A stretch of 6,857 nucleotides of DNA. Origin: Candidatus Delongbacteria bacterium (GTDB taxonomy: Bacteria > Bacteroidota > Bacteroidia > Bacteroidales > ML635J-15). Under the pieces are notes generated by a model. The model was not told the origin of the DNA and searched no databases. It saw nothing but the letters and a program-made list of their open reading frames with translations. This document shows positions 1-4,934 of the stretch, piece by piece. The first letter of the stretch is position 1. Every line of letters begins with the position of its first letter. Location of the stretch: assembly GCA_027858215.1 (NCBI GenBank), contig JAQIDD010000199.1:1-6857 (forward strand). The letters are read 5' to 3'. The translations under genes and the position numbers were made by a program.

Positions 1-576
1 GTTTAAAAAATCATCATCAGACTTTACAAAATCCAGATTTTCTGTATTAATAACTAAAACAGGTATTTCCGGATGTTGTTTAAAAAATGTAAAATAACTG
101 TCTTCAATGCTTTTCAAATAATCTATTGAAATGCTTTTTTCGTAATCCCTTCCTCTTTCATGAATATTTGCTAACAGTTTTTCAGGAGATTTGTGCAAAT
201 AAACATATACATCCGGGGAGGGCAACCGTTGATAAATAATATTGAAAATATTGCGGTAAAGGTCAAATTCCTGGCTATGCAAAGTTGACCTTGCAAAAAT
301 CAACGATTTCACAAGGTAATAATCTGAAGCCACGCCATTGGTAAACATATCCTGTTGATGAATTTCTTTGTTCAACTGATGATACCTGTCCGCAAGGAAT
401 GACATTTCAACAGTAAATGCATATTTTTCCGGATTTTCATAAAATTTAGGTAAAAACGGGTTGTTTTCAATATGCTCGTACACCCCTCTGTAATTATTTA
501 ATTTACAGAATTTCTGTACAAAAGAGGTCTTCCCTGCCCCTATATTACCTTCTATAATTAAAAATTTATTTTCCAC
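1..576 (-). CDS. Deoxynucleoside kinase (dCK/dGK family), C-terminus cut by window edge
   Basis: Cytoplasmic salvage enzyme that phosphorylates a deoxynucleoside to its 5'-monophosphate using ATP. The 192 visible codons contain the P-loop GNIGAGKT at residues 10-17, a YEHIENNPFL substrate-site segment at 33-42, an ADRY segment at 62-65 and the lid motif ERGRDYE at 140-146, all in the order expected for the deoxynucleoside kinase family. Family members of this short bacterial type are about 200-215 residues, so only the last residues are probably missing beyond base 1. The start is taken as GTG at 576-574, because an in-frame stop lies a few codons upstream, no ATG precedes the P-loop, and this start gives the usual eight or nine residues before the P-loop glycine. 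No Shine-Dalgarno sequence is visible. It lies 52 bases after the outer-membrane protein gene and may have its own promoter. Substrate preference (dG, dA, dC) cannot be told from what is visible. Confidence 0.93.
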   Translation of the reverse strand, partial: MENKFLIIEGNIGAGKTSFVQKFCKLNNYRGVYEHIENNPFLPKFYENPEKYAFTVEMSFLADRYHQLNKEIHQQDMFTNGVASDYYLVKSLIFARSTLHSQEFDLYRNIFNIIYQRLPSPDVYVYLHKSPEKLLANIHERGRDYEKSISIDYLKSIEDSYFTFFKQHPEIPVLVINTENLDFVKSDDDFLN

Positions 577-580
577 ATCC

Positions 581-611
581 CGAAAATAGTAAATATTATT
601 ATGTTAGCAAA
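581..611 (-). promoter_or_regulatory. Candidate Bacteroidota-type promoter for the deoxynucleoside kinase
   Basis: On the minus strand TTTG at 611-608 is followed, after 19 bases, by TATTTTCG at 588-581. This fits the Bacteroidota housekeeping pattern (-33 TTTG, spacer of about 19-21, -7 TAnnTTTG) with one mismatch in the -7 element. The predicted transcription start would fall almost on the GTG start codon at 576, implying a very short or absent leader. The match is to a short, AT-rich consensus, so chance is a real alternative. Confidence 0.4.
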
Positions 612-628
612 GAGCATAAATGATGGTA

Positions 629-1909
629 TTATTTTCTTTGATTGAAGAAACAGTACAATCCCAGGAGAAAGCGGGTGTTGGCCACTTTTTCGGCATTTTG
701 TACCACACCGTGTTCATCCGGAGTTCCAAAAGCGGCTCCTGTGTGTTCAATTTCAAAACTTACCCGGATAAATTTATTCTGATACCATACTCTTGGAGCT
801 ACCCGGTACATATATGCCATATCATTGCCAACTCCCCAGGTGTTACCCACAATTTCATCCGCTGCACCAAAATGTTTCAGATAGCCGGAAAACACACCCA
901 CATGAAACTTATTGATCTGCCCGCTGACATCCGTCCATACTGAACCACTGGACAATGTAGTATATTCCACGATATCCCGGACGCTGTCGATCACAGCAGA
1001 TACAGCAAATCCTCCCGGACTCATCACATCAGTGGCATTGTTGCCATATATTGCACCGCCTGCAAAGCGGAAATTTTTATTTCCAATGCTGACGTACCCC
1101 GTTGCTGAATATCCCGGCACCGTTGTGTTTGTATTGTAATTGGCAGATGTTACCGTTCTGGGCATGATTTTTTTGCATCCCCCGCTGACACCTGCTTTGT
1201 ATGTCCAGCCTTTGAGGGTGGTTTTCCATCCTAATTTTACATGAAATTCAGGCATTCCACTGTTGCTTAAAAATTCCGGGCTCGGAATACTGGTACCGGG
1301 GTTATCAGGATCAGGGCCAAAAGAAGGATAATCCCGCTGAGACTGAACAATTCCCATGAGCGTAAATTGTCCAAGCTGTTGTGTTAATCTTATTTGCGGA
1401 TTGCGTGAAAACGGCAACACCGGAGTGCCTGTGGTAAAAGACACTGTGTATGGAAAAGCCTCCAGGTTAAACACCGGATTCCAGAACTGGCCTGCCAGCA
1501 ATTCCGTAGTTTTCCACTTCATTTTTACATACGCATGCCGCAAGCGTACCAGGTTAATGTTATCATTTTTTTGCCCGAAAAAATCCCCTTCAATACGGGC
1601 CGAGGTTTTGGCATTTAATACCTGAGGGCCTTTCACCGATAAACCAAAATTAGACTGAACAGCCAGCATGTTGAACGATGCCTTATCGTTAATATCGTTT
1701 CCCTCGATATCATATACTGGTGGCGCAGGCCACAGCAAAAAATGACCTTCCCTGCCGTTTACCGTTTCGCGGGTATCATAAAAAACATCCAGTTTAACAT
1801 ATCCGTAAGGCGTAACCTGTATGCTGTCTAACCATCCGTTTTTTTCCTGTGAAATGGCAGCTCCTCCGCCCAACATTATTATCAATACTAGTATTGCAAT
1901 TTTTTTCAT
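629..1909 (-). CDS. Outer-membrane beta-barrel protein, DcaP-like porin type
   Basis: Predicted outer-membrane channel of 426 residues. The ATG at 1909 is chosen over a GTG at 1942 because it puts a classical signal peptide at the very N-terminus: MKK, then a hydrophobic stretch to about residue 19, with likely cleavage before the Q of SQEKNG. The rest has no long hydrophobic helix but many alternating polar/aromatic strands, glycine-rich turns and a closing segment rich in aromatics (TRFLLGLYCFF) near the C-terminus, as in barrels. Segments such as RLRHAYVKMKW, LLAGQFWNP and FSRNPQIRL resemble the DcaP-like trimeric outer-membrane transporter family; this assignment is from memory of the family pattern, not from a search. 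The gene follows the symporter gene by 72 bases with no clear terminator, so it is probably co-transcribed with it and with the dipeptidase. Its substrate is unknown. The long strand-poor stretch in the middle, rich in P, D and S, is probably extracellular loop. Confidence 0.82.
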   Translation of the reverse strand: MKKIAILVLIIMLGGGAAISQEKNGWLDSIQVTPYGYVKLDVFYDTRETVNGREGHFLLWPAPPVYDIEGNDINDKASFNMLAVQSNFGLSVKGPQVLNAKTSARIEGDFFGQKNDNINLVRLRHAYVKMKWKTTELLAGQFWNPVFNLEAFPYTVSFTTGTPVLPFSRNPQIRLTQQLGQFTLMGIVQSQRDYPSFGPDPDNPGTSIPSPEFLSNSGMPEFHVKLGWKTTLKGWTYKAGVSGGCKKIMPRTVTSANYNTNTTVPGYSATGYVSIGNKNFRFAGGAIYGNNATDVMSPGGFAVSAVIDSVRDIVEYTTLSSGSVWTDVSGQINKFHVGVFSGYLKHFGAADEIVGNTWGVGNDMAYMYRVAPRVWYQNKFIRVSFEIEHTGAAFGTPDEHGVVQNAEKVANTRFLLGLYCFFNQRK

Positions 1910-1964
1910 ACTTATGATATTTTGTAATGATTCTGTATTCACATTTAAATTGATAATTTTTTCA

Positions 1965-1976
1965 GGGCATCTGCCC
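1965..1976. repeat. Short GC-rich palindrome after the symporter stop codon
   Basis: GGGCATCTGCCC is a perfect 12-base palindrome located 5 bases past the symporter stop on the minus strand. As RNA it would form a four-base-pair GC stem with a four-base loop. On the minus-strand transcript it is followed by an A-rich rather than a U-rich stretch, so it is not a convincing intrinsic terminator. It could act as a weak 3' stabilising or processing hairpin between the symporter and barrel cistrons, or be chance. Confidence 0.3.
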
Positions 1977-1981
1977 GATCA

Positions 1982-3799
1982 CTATCTGACCACGTTTTTC
2001 CATCCATATGCACGCATACTTCGCAATATGCCAAAAATGGCTGCCGCACAAATTACAATCTCGATCATCGCTTTGAGATAATCTCCAAAAATCACATCAC
2101 CTATGGCAAACAAAAAGCTAAGTACCATGATACAACCAAGAATCCAACTGGCAAACAGGTACACATAACCAGAATCTGCTCTTACTTCAGGCATTTCACG
2201 GGCAATATCTTTCCATCCTGTACCACCGGGATGTATCTTCCGGTAAAACTGCTTCAGTGTTTCCTTGTCTGTGGGGCGTGTAAGGAAAGTAACCGTCAGC
2301 CACACGAGGGTAGAAAAAGCCACGATAATGATGAGCGTCCAGCCAAAATCGTTTTGATAAACATCCATATCAAACCCGAATATCAGAACCGGCAACACAA
2401 AATAAGGGGCAATCATGGCAGAAATTTCGCTCCATGCATTAATGCGCCACCAGAACCATCTCAATAACAAAACAAGCCCGATGCCACCGGAACAAGCGAG
2501 AATAAATTTCCACGCATCGCTGATTTGTTCAAAAAAACCGGTTGCAACAAAGCTAAGCACCATCAGCAACACAGTTGTCAGGCGACTTATTTTGACGTAA
2601 TACTTTTCTTTGGCTTTCGGCTTTATAAAAGGCCTGAAGAGGTCATTCACAATGTAAGAAGTTCCCCACACTGTTTGTGATGCTACCGTGGACATAAATG
2701 CTGCCAGAAAAGCAGCCATTAACAGACCAAGCAATCCTGAAGGCAAATAATCACGCATTACCATAATAAAGGTTGCACCTTTGTCTCCGGCATCAGGATA
2801 CAGTACAAGAGCAACCAGGGCAACAATAATCCACGGCCAGGGTCGCAAAGCAAAATGTGCAATCTGGAACCACAATGTTGCCAGCAGCGAATGCTTTTCA
2901 TCTTTTGCCGACATCATACGCTGTGCTATATAACCACCACCACCTGGTTCAGCACCGGGATACCAACTGGCCCACCATTGCACCCCAAGGTAAGCAACAA
3001 AAGCCACAACGCTCATCTGCAATACCCCCCCAACAGAAGAAACCGGTTGCCCATCTCCTACTTTTGGTGTAAATTCAAACACCCATTCAGGTAATTTAGC
3101 TTTCAATCCGTCAACACCACCAACTCCAGGTGCATTGAGCGCTACAATGGCAAGGACGATAGTTCCGCCCATGGCAATCACAAACTGAAAGGTATCTGTG
3201 AGCGATACGCCCCACAGTCCGGACAGTGCTGAATACAAAGCCACAAAAGCCAGCATCCCGCCAACAAGCACCATGTGAATCGTCATTTCATTGCCAAGCA
3301 TCATAAAAGAAGTATGCCCGTTGATGGCAAAATCCGGAAACATCACCTGAAGGATTTTCAACATAGCCAGATTTACCCATGCAATAACAATTACATTCAT
3401 AAACACCCCGATATACACAGCTCTAAAACCGCGTAAAAATCGTGCCGGCCTACCTGAATACCGTATATGTACAAATTCACAATCAGTTAAAATTCCGGCA
3501 CGGCGCCACAACCTGGCAAAGAAAAACACCGTCAGCATTCCTCCCAACAGCATGTTCCACCAAAGCCAGTTTCCTGCAATTCCGTTTTCAGATACAAGCT
3601 CTGTTACAGCCAGGGGGGTATCTGCTGCAAACGTAGTTGCTACCATGCTGGTACCAGCAATATACCATGGCAATTTCCGCCCTGAAAGAAAAAAATCGCC
3701 TGTACTACGCCCGGCTTTTCTGGCCATAATTATGCCAATCGTAATGCTGACAACAAAATACAATGCTATGATGATCCAGTCAATGTTTGCTATTATCAT
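1982..3799 (-). CDS. Sodium:solute symporter (SSS/SLC5 family), substrate unknown
   Basis: Inner-membrane transporter of 605 residues that would use the sodium gradient to import a solute. About 14-15 hydrophobic segments can be picked out, from 6-25 to 574-592, consistent with the LeuT-fold SSS core plus extra C-terminal helices. Family hallmarks are DFFLSGRKLPW at 35-45 between the first two helices, the WYPGAEPGGGGYIAQRM segment at 279-295, and AFLAAFMSTVASQ at 363-375, whose adjacent Ser370-Thr371 corresponds to the Na2 sodium-site residues in this family. A hydrophilic loop at about 508-542 precedes the last two helices. The glycine-rich WYPGAEPGGGG signature is typical of an uncharacterised bacterial SLC5-like subgroup, so a sugar or proline substrate should not be assumed. 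Its ATG overlaps the dipeptidase stop as ATGA (3796-3799), implying translational coupling. With a periplasmic dipeptidase upstream, a small amino acid such as D-alanine or a dipeptide is a reasonable guess. Confidence 0.95.
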   Translation of the reverse strand: MIIANIDWIIIALYFVVSITIGIIMARKAGRSTGDFFLSGRKLPWYIAGTSMVATTFAADTPLAVTELVSENGIAGNWLWWNMLLGGMLTVFFFARLWRRAGILTDCEFVHIRYSGRPARFLRGFRAVYIGVFMNVIVIAWVNLAMLKILQVMFPDFAINGHTSFMMLGNEMTIHMVLVGGMLAFVALYSALSGLWGVSLTDTFQFVIAMGGTIVLAIVALNAPGVGGVDGLKAKLPEWVFEFTPKVGDGQPVSSVGGVLQMSVVAFVAYLGVQWWASWYPGAEPGGGGYIAQRMMSAKDEKHSLLATLWFQIAHFALRPWPWIIVALVALVLYPDAGDKGATFIMVMRDYLPSGLLGLLMAAFLAAFMSTVASQTVWGTSYIVNDLFRPFIKPKAKEKYYVKISRLTTVLLMVLSFVATGFFEQISDAWKFILACSGGIGLVLLLRWFWWRINAWSEISAMIAPYFVLPVLIFGFDMDVYQNDFGWTLIIIVAFSTLVWLTVTFLTRPTDKETLKQFYRKIHPGGTGWKDIAREMPEVRADSGYVYLFASWILGCIMVLSFLFAIGDVIFGDYLKAMIEIVICAAAIFGILRSMRAYGWKNVVR

Positions 3800-4632
3800 T
3801 TTTTGCCTTTTTCTGTGTAACCATGAAGTGACATAATAAGATCATATTTTGACTCGGCAGTAGCCCTGCTGCATGCATTAAAATGCCACCATTCATATAC
3901 TATATTGTAAAAACCAGCTTTATGCATCACATTGTGTAAAAAATGCCTGTTTTCAATGGCTTTAGCACTGATTATCCCACTTTCAATCAAATCTTCATCC
4001 CTGTTAGTATAGGCTTCCTCCCCAAAATGATCAAAATCAGTGCCCATATCCAATATATTGCCGGCCGTATCCATAAGACATACATCTATCGCTGCGCCAT
4101 AATTATGAAGTGAACGTTTGTCCGGTGGGGTAACATACCAATGCCGGCGCTTCAATGGTACATCACATACCTCCCACATGCGTTTTTGTACTGACACCGG
4201 CCGTACGGCATCCCAAACCAGCAAACGCAATTGAGGAAATGTATCCTGAAGGTATGCAGAGGCTTTTGCCAGTTTTTTTGCAACATCAGGCTGTAAATAG
4301 GCTTGTTCCAAATCACTGTAAAGGTCTGTGCTAAGAAAATTATCTGTAGTGCTGTACCGTAGCCTGACATGTATGGTGCTGTCAAGTTTCTGGACATTGA
4401 CCAGACCCAGGGATTCCAGATATTTTGCTTCGGTAGTCAATGCAGGTTCTGCTGAATCCATAACGATACTGTCATTTTCCAGGTTTGTTCCGTCAACATC
4501 CTCCATGGTCATGCTATCAAATGCTTTCTGAATACCAGGCTCGTTATTATTGTTTTTACACCCATAGATACCCAACATAATACACAGTGTTAAACTTACA
4601 CAATAAAATTGGATATGTTTTTTACTGAACAT
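3796..4632 (-). CDS. D-Ala-D-Ala dipeptidase lipoprotein (VanX/DdpX type, peptidase M15D)
   Basis: Zinc dipeptidase expected to hydrolyse D-alanyl-D-alanine, here exported. The 278-residue product starts with a lipoprotein signal peptide: lysines at 4-5, a hydrophobic core, and GIYGC with the acylated cysteine at 25 (Tyr at -2 is unusual). A polar, acidic linker to about residue 65 precedes the catalytic domain. All key VanX features are present: Arg144 in DAVRPVSVQ, the SLHNYGAAIDV zinc motif at 174-184 with His176 and Asp183, GTDFDHFGEEAY at 197-208, and the YEWWHF motif with catalytic Glu247 and zinc ligand His250. VanX itself is about 200 residues and cytoplasmic; the extra length is the signal and linker. 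No vanH, ligase or VanS/VanR gene is present, so this is better read as peptidoglycan-fragment scavenging than vancomycin resistance. It is the first gene of the leftward unit and overlaps the symporter start by four bases. Confidence 0.93.
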   Translation of the reverse strand: MFSKKHIQFYCVSLTLCIMLGIYGCKNNNNEPGIQKAFDSMTMEDVDGTNLENDSIVMDSAEPALTTEAKYLESLGLVNVQKLDSTIHVRLRYSTTDNFLSTDLYSDLEQAYLQPDVAKKLAKASAYLQDTFPQLRLLVWDAVRPVSVQKRMWEVCDVPLKRRHWYVTPPDKRSLHNYGAAIDVCLMDTAGNILDMGTDFDHFGEEAYTNRDEDLIESGIISAKAIENRHFLHNVMHKAGFYNIVYEWWHFNACSRATAESKYDLIMSLHGYTEKGKK

Positions 4633-4639
4633 TGCGTAA

Positions 4640-4647
4640 CAAAGATA
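4640..4647 (-). promoter_or_regulatory. Candidate -7 element for the dipeptidase-symporter-barrel unit
   Basis: TATCTTTG on the minus strand (4647-4640) is a perfect match to the Bacteroidota -7 consensus TAnnTTTG. It ends only seven bases before the dipeptidase ATG at 4632, so the transcript would start at or within a few bases of the start codon. No TTTG is found at the expected -33 position, which weakens the call. Confidence 0.4.
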
Positions 4648-4748
4648 AAAAAGGCTTTAAAAATTTTGTAGTAATCACTGTTTTTATTGTCACCAATACA
4701 TAATTGTAATGTTTTATGCTTACAGTTTTGATTGAAAATGAGGTTATT

Positions 4749-4766
4749 AATATGCTTATGCATATT
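4749..4766. promoter_or_regulatory. Perfect 7-bp inverted repeat, possible operator
   Basis: AATATGC-TTAT-GCATATT is a perfect inverted repeat with a four-base spacer, 18 bases in total. It sits in the middle of the divergent intergenic region, 117 bases from the dipeptidase start and 169 from the metallophosphatase start. The size and symmetry suit a binding site for a dimeric regulator that could act on either gene. It overlaps the -35-like sequence of a weak rightward promoter candidate. No regulator gene is in the window, and a weak hairpin or chance in AT-rich DNA remains possible. Confidence 0.35.
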
Positions 4767-4795
4767 GCCCGGTAATGCCTATCCCTATTTATAAT
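4765..4795 (+). promoter_or_regulatory. Weak sigma-70-like promoter candidate for the metallophosphatase gene
   Basis: TTGCCC at 4765-4770 and TATAAT at 4790-4795 are separated by 19 bases, slightly longer than the enterobacterial optimum. Bacteroidota primary sigma factors prefer a different consensus, so this match is of limited weight. An alternative -7-like sequence, TACATTTA at 4824-4831, has no good -33 partner. The choice between them cannot be made from sequence alone. Confidence 0.2.
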
Positions 4796-4858
4796 GGAAC
4801 CATCTCAAGTAAATAAAATTTGCTACATTTACACCGAAGAAACAACACGTTAACAAAC

Positions 4859-4930
4859 ATGCTTACAAGTGTATCAACACATTTTAAGAACCTTAGCAAA
4901 AAATTTATTTCTCCTCTATTAAAATCCTGA
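4859..4930 (+). other. 23-codon open frame ahead of the metallophosphatase, possible leader peptide
   Basis: An ATG at 4859 opens a 23-codon frame that ends in TGA at 4928-4930, four bases before the ATG of the metallophosphatase. The peptide is basic and serine-rich with hydrophobic residues spaced through it. The tight spacing would allow translational coupling, but there is no ribosome binding site, and a frame of this length is expected by chance. No known leader peptide is recognised. Confidence 0.12.
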
Positions 4931-4934
4931 GCTT

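Larger units (their letters stand above)
4633..4934. other. Divergent intergenic region between dipeptidase and metallophosphatase genes
   Basis: This 302-base AT-rich stretch separates two genes that diverge from each other and must hold the promoters of both. It contains a -7-like element next to the dipeptidase start, an 18-base inverted repeat near the middle, a weak sigma-70-like pair, and a 23-codon open frame just before the metallophosphatase. No tRNA, recognisable riboswitch or conserved coding sequence is apparent. Confidence 0.8.

Noticed and set aside
620..943. 107-codon plus-strand frame over the barrel gene, and similar plus-strand frames at 912-1139, 1356-1625, 1821-2081 and 3552-3836
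   Set aside because: All lie antisense to the barrel, symporter or dipeptidase genes, lack domains, and have compositions expected of shadows of real genes.
1910..1942. GTG start at 1942 for the barrel protein, adding 11 residues
   Set aside because: The extra residues are polar and would displace the MKK signal peptide from the N-terminus; the ATG at 1909 fits an exported protein better.
1965..1976. Intrinsic terminator between symporter and barrel genes
   Set aside because: The GC stem is only four to five pairs and is followed by A-rich, not U-rich, sequence on the minus-strand transcript.
3796..4632. Vancomycin-resistance gene vanX
   Set aside because: The catalytic motifs match VanX, but the protein is a predicted lipoprotein and there is no vanH, D-Ala-D-Lac ligase or VanRS gene beside it; family membership alone does not indicate resistance.
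4633..4934. Riboswitch or small RNA in the divergent region
   Set aside because: I could not recognise any conserved riboswitch core or a strong multi-stem fold; only a seven-base-pair inverted repeat and weak short stems were seen.
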